Part shown: piece by piece, positions 38,754-51,602 of the stretch
How the letters are laid out: each line of letters opens with the position of its first letter
Position numbering within the stretch: the first letter of the stretch is position 1
Source: Biscogniauxia marginata
Lineage: Eukaryota; Ascomycota; Sordariomycetes; Xylariales; Xylariaceae
Assembly: GCA_022695795.1 (NCBI GenBank)
Contig: MU404063.1
Span: 620,001 to 684,000 of the forward strand
Direction: 5' to 3'
DNA: 64,000 nucleotides
Made by a program: the position numbers and the translations under genes
The notes under the pieces: generated by a model
Database searches by the model: none
What the model was told of the DNA's origin: nothing
The model's input: only the letters and a program-made list of their open reading frames with translations

Positions 38754-41700
38754 AGGTTCTTATAATATCTTAGCTCCTCGTCGAAACTGCCTTAACCTGG
38801 TTTTAACTAGTGTTAAAAAATCATTTAGAAAATGGATTAAACGCCTAAAAAGACACAAAAAAGGTCTTTAAAGATTATAAAGAATTTAAAAAATAATTTA
38901 GGTCTATGTTTGGTAATTTAATCCTTAAGTAATAAGCCGAAACTCGATTTTATAAACTATAATAAGACAAAAAAGCTTTAAATTACGCTATTAAGTTTAA
39001 AAAACTCGTAAGCTAATCATAACTACTTATTAAGAGTTTATATTACTTATTTTATTAAAAACTAAAAATTTATATAAAAAATAAACTATATAAAATAAAC
39101 CTATATAAAAAAAAGAACTTAAGAAAGTTTAATAACTACGTTATAATAGCAATTATTATTAATAATGAAAACTTTAAACGGTACCTTAAAAAGAAAAAAA
39201 CAGTATAACGAAAGAATAACAATTAACTAAAAAGAGGAAATTATAAAAGTGATACTAGGACTAAAAAAGGCATTAAAACCAAGTTAAACCCCATTAAAAT
39301 TAACGTTACTTAAAAAGAATAAAAGAAACGAAATAAATTAACCATTAAGTGTTTTAATTATAAAAAGAAAAGACATTACAAAAACGAGTGCCGAAATCCT
39401 AAAAAACAGGAACTAAAAACAGGAGGAATTCCTTAACTCGAGAAAAAAACCTTTAAAATAAAGGTTTATTTCGAAAATAATAAAGAGATAAACTAAGTGT
39501 TTATTATTACCACTATTAAAGCAGAAAAAATAAAAAGGTCCTTATAAAAGAAATCTATAAATATTATTAAGTTAACTATAAAGACTATTTAAAGGATAAC
39601 TATTTATACCTAGAATATTTTATATTAAAACAAGCCAAATAAAGATATAATAAAAACGAATTACCGTATAAATATAATAACTATAAACTAAGATACGACT
39701 TAAAAATTAAATTAAACCATAATAAGCTATATTAAAGCCATTATAACGACGATAAGTATAAAACCTATTAAGGAAAAAGCCAGCATTACAGCTTAAACCG
39801 GAGGTTTTATATAAATAATAATTGCGATGTTTATTAAAGCTTAAAAGAATATATATCGTTATATTAAAGCTTTTATATTAACGACGCTTGTTAAGTACAT
39901 AAAAGTTTTAAGGATAAAGCCGGTTATTATCCTTAAAAACTAGAAAGTAATAACACGAAAAAAAATAAATATATTTATGATAACGTCCCACAATAGCTAT
40001 ATTATTTTAAAGTATGTTATTTTCACTTAAGTTCCGAAAAAAGCAACGAAGTAATTGCTAAAAATTATATATATTACATCTTAATATTATACGACGTATA
40101 CGACTTACTCAAAGTGGGTTTCGAAAAAGACGAAATTAAGGACGAATTATAAGAATTATAAAAGGGATTACATTTTCTATAATGGCTTAAAAAGCGAGCT
40201 AAATATAACACTAGTTTATTCGGCTTAATAAAAAAGCACTTAATAAAACAATAAATAAAAATACGTATAATTAAACTAAGCTATAAACAAATCGTTAAAA
40301 TATACCTTAAAAAAAAGGGAAAGTTTTTAGAAATCAATATAAACTTATAAAGAAACATCGAATTACCCTTAATAAATAAACTTAAGAATTATATACTTTA
40401 TTTAAAAATAATCTAAAACCTTAAGAAATTTCGAGTTAATAAAAAAACAAACTTAGGTTATAAAAGGGCCCTCGAAAAAGAATTAAAGTTTTAATATACA
40501 AGGTTTTATATAAAAAATAAACCTCTTACCCCTTACTATATAAAAGATAATTAAAGAAACTATCTAAATAATAATTACTAAAAACACGCTCCTATAAAAG
40601 CCCAAGAATAAAAAGACATTTAGGTTATAACAACTTAAAGAAACTAAAAGAAAAAGCGTAGAAAACCAAAAAACGGTAAAGGCTCTCGCTAGTAAGGCAA
40701 CGAGAAGCTATAAACAATAAATCCTTATATAAAATCTAGTCGAGACTTAATAATACTATTATAACTAAAGTTAAGTATAATAAAAGGAAGTATAAAGCCT
40801 TTATAAACTTAAGAATAAATAAAAGTTATATCTTAATTAAGATAACTTAAAAAAACAAAATACTATAAATATATAAATAAAGTTTATATTAACTACGGAA
40901 TTTTAAAGGATATATATCTAGTTACGAGAATGATAAAGTGTTAAAAGAGATAGTCCCTCTCTCGGTAACTATTTAAAAACATCTCAAACAAGTTATTTTT
41001 AATATTATATATATATTAAGTCACGATATAATACTAAAAATGAATTAACTTAAAAAAAGTAATTTACAAATAAATTTCGAGATAAACATACTTTATTAAA
41101 ATTAAAAATAAAAGGAGTTAACTATTACGAGTTACGAAATAAGTACCGCAAATAACTTTAAAGAAATAAATATAAAAACGAAATATATCGCCTATATAAT
41201 TCGAGTAATTAAGCTTAAAAATCTAACGAAAAAAGTACTACGTAAGTACCTCCGTTTCCACAAATTATTTAAAAACAAGATAAAAAAAGAATTACTAAAA
41301 CATAGCTAATAAAATCACTAAATTCACTTTAAAAAAAGAAAACAACTAAAACTATTCTTAATATATCTTATAAATCAAGAAAAATAAAAAGCATTATAAA
41401 AAGGAATTTAAAAGGATCTTAATAAAGAATATATTCAAGAATTAAAGTCCTTATTAAGATACCCGGCAATTATAATACTTAAAGTCGATAAAAACGGGAA
41501 ATAACATATTAATAAAAAAGAAAACCTAGTATAACGTCGAGTAATTAATTATCGACATTTTAATAAAATAACCAAGAAAAACGGATACTCGTTATTATTA
41601 ATAAAACTTATAAAAAAACAAATTAATAAAGCTTAAATCTTTATAGTATTAAATCTTCGCGATAAATATTATATAATTAAAATGACTAAAAAATATAAAT

Positions 41701-43721
41701 AGTATATCGCATTTCGAACGATATATAGATATTATAAGTATAAAGTTATGCCGTTTAAACTTATTAACGTATTTGTTATATTTTAATATATAATTATAAC
41801 GATTCTTCGTAAGTTTCTAGATAAATTTGTATTTATTTATTTAAACGATATATTAATTTATTTAAAAAGCGAGAAGAAACATAAAGAATATATAGAACAA
41901 ATGTTAAAAGCCCTGGAAAAAGCAAACCTACTCGTTTATTCGACTAAAAGTAAATGGCATGTCAAAAAACTAGATTATTTAAGGTTTATAATAAGTCCAG
42001 GAAAAATCCGCATTTAAAAAGGGAAAATAGTAACAATTAAGGATTAATTAAAACCTAAAAATGTTATAAATGTACACGCATTTCTTGGTTTTATTAATTA
42101 CGTTAAATAACTTATTAAGGATTTCGGGCGGATTATTAAACTATTAACGAAATTAACTATTTTAATAAAAACAAAAAAAGCTTTTTATTTCATTAAAGAA
42201 GCTAAATAGGCTTTTTAGTAACTAAAAAAAGTTATAACTAGTGAGGTTATATATAAACTTTTAAATAAAAATAAGAAGAAACGACTAAGGATAAACGCCT
42301 TAAATTTCGCTATTAAAGCAGTTTTAAAGTAACTAGAAAACAATAAAAAATGGTACTTAGTCGCGTACCTATTTAAAGCATTATATAGTGTTAAACTAAA
42401 TTATTAAATCTATAATAAAGAACTATTAATAGTAATTAAAACGCTAAAAAATAAGAATTATAGCTTAATAAAACTAAGGAACCTATTAATATCTATTTAA
42501 ACTATAAAAACCTTATACGATTTATAACAATATAAACGCTTAATTAAAGATATAAACGTTAAATGATTTTCCTGTTTAAATTCAATTTTAAAATCTAGCA
42601 TATTAAGGAAAAGGAAAATATTTAAGCGGATTTTCTTAGTAAAAAAGGAGATTATAAATCAAAAATCAATAAAAGAGATGTCTAGATGTTTAAACAACAA
42701 AATGACGAATTAATTATATTAGCTTATATACAAATTAACATAAGAAACTAAAAACAACATTTCAAGGAAAATTATAGTTAAAAAGAAAAATAATTATAGT
42801 TTTAACAAGGATCTAGCGATAAACTTCTTTTATATAAAGAAAAGATATACGTATTAAAACGAATATAGAACGAATTTGTTAAAAAATTCCACGAACATCC
42901 TCTACACGGTTACTAAGGAATTTTTAAAACAATAAAACGACTTTAAAAAGAATTTAACTTCCTAGAAATGCGAAAAACAGTTAAAAGAATTATAAAAAAT
43001 TATAACGTTTATAATAAAGCTAAAGCATCACGATATAAACCATACGGACTATTATAGTTAACTTAAATACTTAATAAAGCGTGGCATATAATTATATGGG
43101 ATTTCGTAGTAAAACTCTTAAAGTTAAAAGATCTCACTATAAAAGTGTCTTATAACAATATATAAGTAATCGTTAATAAACTCACGAAATATGCCTACTT
43201 TTTACCGTTTAATAAATTAAGTATAACAAAATAACTAGCTTTTAATTTTTTAAAGAAATATGTTAATAAACATAAATTATTAAAATACATTATTTCAAAT
43301 AAAAACAAGTTATTTACTTCAAATTTTTAAATAAACCTAATAAAACAAATAGAAATTAAATAAAAGTTATTTATAATATATTATCTTTAAATAAACGAAT
43401 AAATAAAAAGACTAAATTAAATAATAAAATAATATTTATAAAGCTATATTAACTAAAAAATAAATAATTAAGTAAAATTACTACTAATAACCTAAATAAT
43501 ATATAATATTTCGATTAACGAGGACATAAAAATGTCATTATACAAGGCAATATACAAGTAGAAAGCGGAAATTTAAAAACAATCGATTAAACTTATAAAA
43601 ACATTAAAAGTCGAAATAAAGGCCCTAAAAATAGAAATACTATCCGAAAAGGTTTAAGCAGTATAGTAACGGCTACAAAAAGAATTATAGTTTATTTAAG
43701 ATAAAATAACAAGGTATTATA

Positions 43722-44111
43722 TGTTACGATCCAACTGGATCTACTTACCATTTGCCTTTACGCGTCCGGATTTGGGTTCTTCCTTCTTCGCTATTATCAC
43801 GTGATGATAGAACGGCGCTTCGTTGTGCTTTAGGAGCAGGACAGAGCTCACATTGAATAATGGATCTAGATAATTATAAGTAGAATGGGGTTTCTTTATA
43901 TAATTAGTCTCGGGTTTTTTAGCTATTAATCTAAGATTATAATCACTTTTTAATATTATAATTAAAAATACCTTAAAACCTCTTTAACAAATATAACATT
44001 ATAAATTACTTAAACTAATCTTAATTTATTGTTATTTTTAAATTAAGAAAACCTAATATGTATTTACTTATGAAGTTAGCTAACTAGGAAGTTATAAGGA
44101 GGTTCGTCACA
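43722..44111 (+). repeat. 5' LTR of B1 (U3 type B, little RIP in U3)
   Basis: 390 bp. U3 (about 43722-43880) has near-normal composition and holds the palindrome ATCACGTGAT around CACGTG 43798-43803. The TATA-like TATAAGTAGAATGG is followed by AGCTATTAAT at 43921-43930, near the inferred RNA start. The R-U5 half is RIP-mutated. Confidence 0.92.
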
Positions 44112-44187
44112 TTTTAATAACTCCTTAATTAGTGCTTGACATTAATTCAAAAGAAGGGATTTTTAATTAAACAATCCCAAGATAAGC

Positions 44188-47100
44188 ATGCCCCTTAAAA
44201 CCAAAGAGTAACAAGAAAAAAAACAAATAAAAAAATAACAATTAACAAGCTCTTAAACGAAAGCTTTAAGTCCTTTTACGGTATAACTAAAAAGTTCAAA
44301 AGAACTAACACAAGAATCCATTATAATTACAACTAAAAAAGAGTCACAAAAGGACATCTTAAAAGCTCAATAAAAAGAATCATTTAAGAAAAAAGAAAAG
44401 GAGAAAGAAAAAATACCTAAAAAAGAAAACAAATAGGCAAAATAACCCCTATTTCCTAAAGACAAATAACCACTTTTAAACAATAATAACCCTAATAACT
44501 TAAACGATAAAAATAATATAACAACCCTCGACGTAAAGGGTTTTAAATTAATTACACTTAGTAAATATAATAAGTTAAGCGATTTAAAAGGATTTCTAAT
44601 TTAAGCTAAAACTTATTTATAGTTTTATTATAAAACGATTACCACTAAAGAATAAAAGGTTTTCACGGTATTTTAGCTCCTCGCCGGAACCGCCTTAACC
44701 TGGTTTTAACTAGTGTTAAAAAATTATCTAGAGAACGGATCAAACGCCTAAAAAAACACGAAAAAAGTCTTTAAAAATTATAAGGAATTTAAAAAACAAC
44801 TTAGGTTTATATTTAGTAATCTAATTCTCAAGTAACAAGCCGAAGTTTAACTTTATAAATTATGACAAGATAAAAAGGCTTTAAATTACGTTATTAAGTT
44901 TAAGAAACTTGTAAGCTAGTTATAATTACTTATTAAAAACTTATATTACTTATTTTATTAAGAATTAAAGGATTATATAAAAAATAAGTTATATAAAATA
45001 AATCTATATAAAGAAAGAAACCTAGAAAAGTTTAATAACTACGTTATAATGGTAATTACTATCGATAACGAGAACTTCGAACGATACCTTAAAAAGAAAA
45101 AGACGGTATAACGAAGAAATGGCGATTAGCTAAAAGGAGGAAATCATAAAAGCGGTGCCGGAACCAAGAAAGGCATTAAAACCAAATTAAACCCCATTAA
45201 AATCAACGTTATTTAAAAGGAATAAAAAAAACGAGATAAATCAACTATTAAGTGTTTTAACTATAGAAAGAAAAGACATTATAAAAACGAGTATCGAAAT
45301 CTTAAGAAACAAAAACCAAGAATAGGAGAAATTCCTTAACCTGAGAAAAGAGCCGCCGAGACAAGGGTTCAATTCGAAAATAACAAAGAAATAAACTAAA
45401 TATTTATTATCGATATTATCAAAGCAAAGAAGATCGAGGAGGCCTTTATAAAAAAAATTTATAAATATTATTAAATTAACCGCAAAAACTATTTAGAAGA
45501 TAACCACTTATATTTAGGATATTTTACATTAAAATAAACCAAATAAAGATATAACGAAGGCGAATTATTATATAAATACGATAATTATAAACTAAGATAC
45601 GACTTAAGGATTAAGTTAAACTATAATAATTTATATTAAAGTTATTATAATAACGACAAATGCGAAACCTACTAAGGAAAAGGCTAATATAATAGCTTAA
45701 ATTAGAAGTTTTATATAAATAATAGTTATAAAGTTTATTAAAGCTTAAAAAAACATGTATTATTACATTAAAGCTTTTATATTAATGACGCTTATCAAAT
45801 ATATAAAAGTTCTAAAGATAAAGCCGGTTACTATTTTTAAAAACTAGAAAATAATAACACGAAAAAAAATAAGTGTATCTGCGATAACATCCCACGATGG
45901 CCACATTACTTTAAAGCATGTTATCTTTACCTAAGTTCCGAAAAAAGCAACGAAGTAATTGCTAAAGATTATATATATTACACCTTAATACTATGCGACG
46001 TACACGACTTACTCAAAGCAGGTTTCGAAAAAGACGAGATTAAAGAAGAATTATAAGAATTATAAAAGGGATTACATCTTCCATAATAACTTAAAGAACG
46101 AACTAAATACGACATTAATCTATTTGGCTTTATAAAAAAATACTTAACAAAATGACAAGTAAAAACACGTATAATTAAACGGGGCTATAAATAAATCATT
46201 AAAACATACCTTAAAAAAAGAGGAAAGCTTTCCGAAATTAATATAAACTTAAAGGGAAACATTAAAATACTTCTAATAAGTAAACTCAAGGATTATTTAT
46301 TCTATTTAAGGATAATTTAAAACTTTAAAAAATTCCGAGTTAACAAAATAGACTTGAGTTATAAAAAGGCTCTTGAAAAAGAATTAAAGTTTTAATATGT
46401 AAGGTTTTATATAAAGGATAAACCTTTTACCCCTTATTACGTAAAGGGTAATTAAAGAGATTATTTAAGTAATAATTACTAGAAACACGCTCCTATAAAA
46501 ACCCAAGAATAGAAAGACATTTAGGTTATAACAACTAAAAAAAAACCAAAAAAGAAGGGACGTGGAAAACCAAAAAACGGCAAAGACTCTCGCCAGTAAG
46601 GCAGCGAGAAGCTATAAATAATAAATCCTTATATAAAGTCTAGTCGAGACTTAATAATACTATTATAACTAGAGTTAAGTATAATAAAAGAAAATATAAA
46701 GCCCTAATAAATTCAAGAGCAAATAAAAGCTATATCTCAGCAAAAATAGCTTAAAAAAACAAAATACCATAAATATATAAATAAAATCTATATAAACTAT
46801 AAAACTTTAAAGAAAGTATATTTAGTTACGAGAATAGTAAAGTGCTAAGAAAAATAATTCCTTTCTCGGTAACTATTTAAAGACATCTTAAATAAGTTAT
46901 TCTTAATATTATATATATATTAAACCACGATATAATCTTAAGAATGAATTAGCTTAAAAAAAGCAATTTACGAATAAATTTCGAGATAAATACGTTTTAT
47001 TAAGATTAAAAACAAAAGGAGTTAACTATTACGGGTTACGAGATAAGTACCGCAAGTGACTCTAGAGAAATAAATGTAAAAACGAAACATATCGCTTATA

Positions 47101-50100
47101 TAATTCGAGTAACCAAGCCTGAAAATCTAACGAAGAAAATACCGCGCAAGTACCTCCGTTTTTATAAACTATTTAAAGATAAAACAAAAAAAAATTACTA
47201 AAACATAACTAATAAAATCATTAAATTTACTTTAAAAAAGGAAAATAACCAAAATTATTCCTAGTGTATCTTATAAATTAAGAAAAATAAAAAGCATTAT
47301 AAAAAGGAATTTAAAAGGATCTTAATAAAGAATATATTCGAGAATTAGAATCCTCGTTAAAATACCCAGTAATTATAATACCTAAAATCGACAAAAACGG
47401 GAAGTAACGTGTTAATAAAGAAGGAAACCTAGTGTAGCGATAAGTAATTAACTATCGACACCTTAATGAAATAACCAAGAAAAACAAGCACTCGTTACCA
47501 TTAATGAAACTCATAAAAAGACAAATTAGCAAGGCTTAAATCTTCATAACACTAAACCTTTATAATAAATATTATATAATTAGAATAATTAAAAGACACG
47601 AATAATATATAGCCTTCTAAATAATACATAAACATTATAAATATAAAGTTATGCTATTTAAACTTATTAACGCACTTATTACATTTTAACATATAATTAT
47701 AACAATTCTTTGCAAGTTTCTAAATAAATTTGTATTTGTTTACTTAAACAATATATTAATTTACTTAAAAAAACGAGAAAAAGCATAAAAAACATATAAA
47801 ACAAGTGTTAAAAGCCCTAGAAAAAGCAAACCTACTTGTTTATCTAATTAAAAGTAAATAATATATCAAAAAACTAAACTATTTAGGGTTTATAATAAGT
47901 TTAGAAGAAATCCGCATTTAAAAGGGAAAAATAGCAATAATTAAGGATTAATTAGAACTTAAAAGTGTTATAAACGTACGTATATTTCTTGGCTTTATTA
48001 ACTATGTTAAATAACTCATTAAAGATTTCGGGCGTATCGCTAAACCATTAACGGAACTAACTACCTTAACAAAAACAAAAAAGGCTTTTTATTTTATTAA
48101 AGAAGCTAAACAAGCTTTTTAATAATTAAAAGAAGTTATAACTAGTGAGGTTATATATAAACTTCCAAACAAAAATAAAAAGAAACAATTAAGAATAAAC
48201 ACCTTAAATTTCGCTATTAAAGTAGTCTTAAAATAACTAAAAAATAATGGGAAATAATACCTAGTCACGTACCTATTTAAAGCATTATATAGTGCTAAAT
48301 TAAACTATTAGATTTATAACAAGGAACTATTAGTAGTTATTAAGGCACTAAAGGAATAAGAATTATAACTTAACAGAACTAAAGAACCTATCGACATTTA
48401 CTTAAACCATAAGAACCTTATACGATTTATAACAACACAAACGCTTAATTAAAGACATAAGTGTTAAATAATCTTCCTATTTAAGTTCAATTTTAAAATC
48501 TAGTACATCAAGGGGAAAGGAAAATATCTAAATAGATCTTCTCAGTAAAAGGGGAATGTTACGGATCTCGTGTTCCCCCCCTCTGCGTGCAGGTCACGTG
48601 AGCAAAATATGAATCAGTGAATCATGGGTGGATAAGAGTCGATTCACTGATTCAAGGTGAATCAGTGAATCATGGGTAGACAAGAAGCGATTCACTGATT
48701 CAACGAGTTTATGTGAAGGAAGAACGAGTATAAGTAGATTGGGGTTTCCTTATGTATCTAGTTATTCATTCTCGTTCTTTAGCTATCAATCTAAGACTAC
48801 AGTCACTCTTTGATACTATAGTGAGAGTACCTTGAAACCTCTCTGACGAACATAACATTGTGAACCCTTGAACCAATCTCAACCTACTGTTACCTTCAAA
48901 TCAAGAAAACCCAGTACGTACTCACCTGTGAAGTCAGCTGACTAGGAATACACAGGGAGGTTCGTCACAGGGAAATTATAAATCAAAAATTAACAAAAAA
49001 GATATTTAAATGTTTAAACAATAAAATGACAGATTAATTATATTAACTTATATATAAATTAACATAAAAAACTAAAAATAACGGTTTAAGGAAAATTATA
49101 ATTAAAAAGAAAAACAATTATAGTTTTAACAAGGATTTAGCGACAAACTTCTTTCGTATAAAGAAAAGGTATACGTATTAAAACGAATATAAGACGAATT
49201 CGTTAAAGAATTTTATAAACATCCTTTATATGGCCACTAAGGGATTTTCAAAACAATAAAACGACTTTAAAAAGAATTCGACTTTCTAGGAATACGATAA
49301 ATAATTAAAAGAATTATAAAGAATTATAACATCTATAATAAGGCTAAAGCATCACGACATAAACCATACGAACTATTATAACTAATCTAAATACCTAATA
49401 AAACATGGAATATAATTATATAGGACTTCGTAGTGAAACTCCTAAAGTTAAAAGATCCTACCATAGAAGTACATTATAACAACATATAAGTAATTATTAA
49501 TAAACTCACGAAATACGCCTATTTCTTACTATTCAACGAATCGAGCATAATAAAACAATTAACTTTTAGCTTTTTAAGAAAATACGTTAATAAATATAGG
49601 CTACTAAAACGCGTTGTTTTAAATAGAGACAAGTTATTTACGTCAAAATTTTGGACTAACTTAATAAAACGAATAAAAATTAAATAAAAGTTATTTATAA
49701 CGTATTACCCCTAAATAAACAAGTAAATAAAAAGACTAAACCAAATAATAAAACAATATTTACGAAGCTATATTAACTAGAAAATAAATAATTAAGTAAA
49801 GTTGTTATTAATAGCCTAAATAGCATATAACACTTCGATTAACGAAGATATGAAGATGTCACTACACGAAGCAATATACAGGCAAAAAGCGGAAGTTTAA
49901 AAACAACCGATTAAACTTATAAAAGCACTAAAAATCGAAATAAAGGCCTTAAAAGTAGAAGTACTATCTAAAAAGATCTAGGCAGTATAATAACGGCTAT
50001 AAAAAGAATTACGATTTATTTAAAATAAAATAATAAAGTATTATAATAAAAGAAGAATCGAGAAACCAATTCTTAAAAAAAGAGACATAATTTACTTACT

Positions 50101-50587
50101 TCGTTAACGATAAAACGTAACATTAAAAACACCTTAAATTAAAACAAAGCGACTTAGCAAAAAACTTAAATTTAAGAAATTAAAACCGTATAAGATTAAA
50201 GAGGTTATTTCAAAAATTAACTATAAACTAACATTACTAAAAAGATTTAAAATATATCCTGTATTTCATATTTCACTCTTAAAACCAACACTAAATAACG
50301 CCATACTAAAAAACCAACTAGAATTTAAAGAAAACCCTAATAAGTACAAAATAAAAAAGATATTAAATTCAAAACGGGTCGAAAGTTAACTATAGTATTT
50401 TGTCAAGTAGGAAGGCTATCCACTAAAAGAAAATACGTAGGAACCTCTCAAACACCTAAAGAACCTGACGAAAGAGCTTGCGAACTTTCACCGCCAGAAC
50501 CCAGATCGGCTAGGAGGGCCCGAAGGTCAGGATCCTAATCTAGAAAGAACAAGTCGAAAAAGGGGGCGACCTCAAAAGCAGCATTAA
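44188..50587 (+). pseudogene. gag-pol of B1, mostly RIP-destroyed
   Basis: ATG at 44188 (Met-Pro-Leu-Lys-Thr-Lys). The frame is followed through the gag knuckle (about 45250-45300), RT (about 47730-47760), an interruption by solo LTR F at 48557, integrase (about 49195-49340), GPY (about 50190-50290) and chromodomain (about 50346-50480). It ends with a basic tail and stop TAA at 50585-50587. The last 200 nt are hardly mutated while the upstream part has many stops. Non-functional. Confidence 0.83.
48557..48969 (+). repeat. Solo LTR, U3 type F, almost free of RIP
   Basis: 413 bp with a perfect 5-bp TSD GGGAA at 48552-48556 and 48970-48974. It begins TGTTACGGATC and ends GGTTCGTCACA. U3 has CACGTG at 48595-48600 and two tandem hairpins made by the 13-bp inverted pair GAATCAGTGAATC / GATTCACTGATTC (48611-48623 with 48641-48653; 48659-48671 with 48689-48701). 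TATAAG is at 48729-48734 and AGCTATCAA at 48781-48789. It stands out as normal-GC sequence in a saturated AT background, so it inserted late or escaped RIP. Confidence 0.95.
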
Positions 50588-51179
50588 TCTACTCAGCTAA
50601 TAAACGCTACTCGACCTCCAGTCTAGCTTGCTTCTCCTTTAAACGCTTTTATTTCTTTAATTAATCTAAACTTTAAAAACCACGTTATATAATTTTAACT
50701 CCACATTTACACAACTATACATGTTACTTTCGTAACCGGATAAAGCAGGTAACGGCTTTATTCATTTTGCGTTAAAATTTTAAGAAGTTGTTCTTTACGA
50801 GGGCCTCCTCACGATTTAGTCGCTCCTTTTCCTTATAAATATTTTAAAAAAAAGCTATAAATAAATTGCTATTATCGCAAAATGTGCGATTAGCTTTTAA
50901 ACACTTCCCACACTTCGAACTATTTTCGACTTTTTTACACGAGAAACCTTTTTATAAATAAAAATAATAAAGTATAACCTCGAACCTCAAATCGTGAATT
51001 AATTAAATAATATTTTTTTAATAAACGGTAGAACTTTTAGGTTTGCTTTTCGATTTGGAAATTCTATTAACTAATATAATAATTATTAATAAATAATAAT
51101 AAGGAACTATTAAAGAAAAAGGAAAAGAAAAAAGCTTACTTTTATCTTTAAAACAAAGATCTTAAAAGGGGAAAAATGA

Positions 51180-51602
51180 TGTTACGATTTAACTAAATCT
51201 ACTTACCCTTTACCTTTACGCGTCCGGATTTAAGTTCTTCCTTCTTCGCTATTATTACGTAATAATAAAACGGCGCTTCGTTATACTTTAAAAGCAAGAC
51301 GAAGCACGCTCCCTTATACTTTAGAAGTAAAACAAAGCTCACATTAAATAATAAATCTAAACAACTATAAATAAAATAGGGTTTCCTTATATAATTAGTC
51401 TCGGGTTTTCTAGCTATCAATCTAAAACTATAATTACTCCTTAATACTATAATTAAAAGTACCTTAAAACCTCTTTAACGAATATAACATTATAAATTAC
51501 TTAAACCAATCTCAACTTACTATTACCTTTAAATCAAGAAAACCTAGTACGTACTTACCTGTGAAGTTAGCTGACTAGGAAGTCACAGGGAGGTTCGTCA
51601 CA
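51180..51602 (+). repeat. 3' LTR of B1 (U3 type B, RIP-mutated)
   Basis: 423 bp, about 33 bp longer than the 5' LTR because of a second copy of a short U3 segment (GCTCCCTTATACTTTAGAAG region). The CACGTG of the 5' LTR appears as TACGTA at 51256-51261, the exact RIP product on both strands. The R-U5 end is better preserved than in the 5' LTR. Confidence 0.9.

Larger units (their letters stand above)
43722..51602 (+). mobile_element. Element B1: full-length chromovirus inserted in C1 integrase tail
   Basis: The TSD TTATA is perfect at 43717-43721 and 51603-51607. LTRs at 43722-44111 and 51180-51602 are of U3 type B (TGTTACGATCCAACTGG). Without the solo LTR inside, the element is about 7.46 kb. 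The internal sequence is colinear with A1. Mutation load is uneven: the 5' LTR U3 and the 3' end of pol (about 50400-50640) are nearly free of RIP, while the rest is saturated. Confidence 0.93.

Noticed and set aside
48611..48701. Repeats with spacers resembling a CRISPR array
   Set aside because: Only two hairpin units inside an LTR U3 of a eukaryotic retroelement.
51199..51420. Minus-strand open frame of 73 codons
   Set aside because: Lies wholly within the 3' LTR of B1; repetitive product caused by the duplicated U3 segment.
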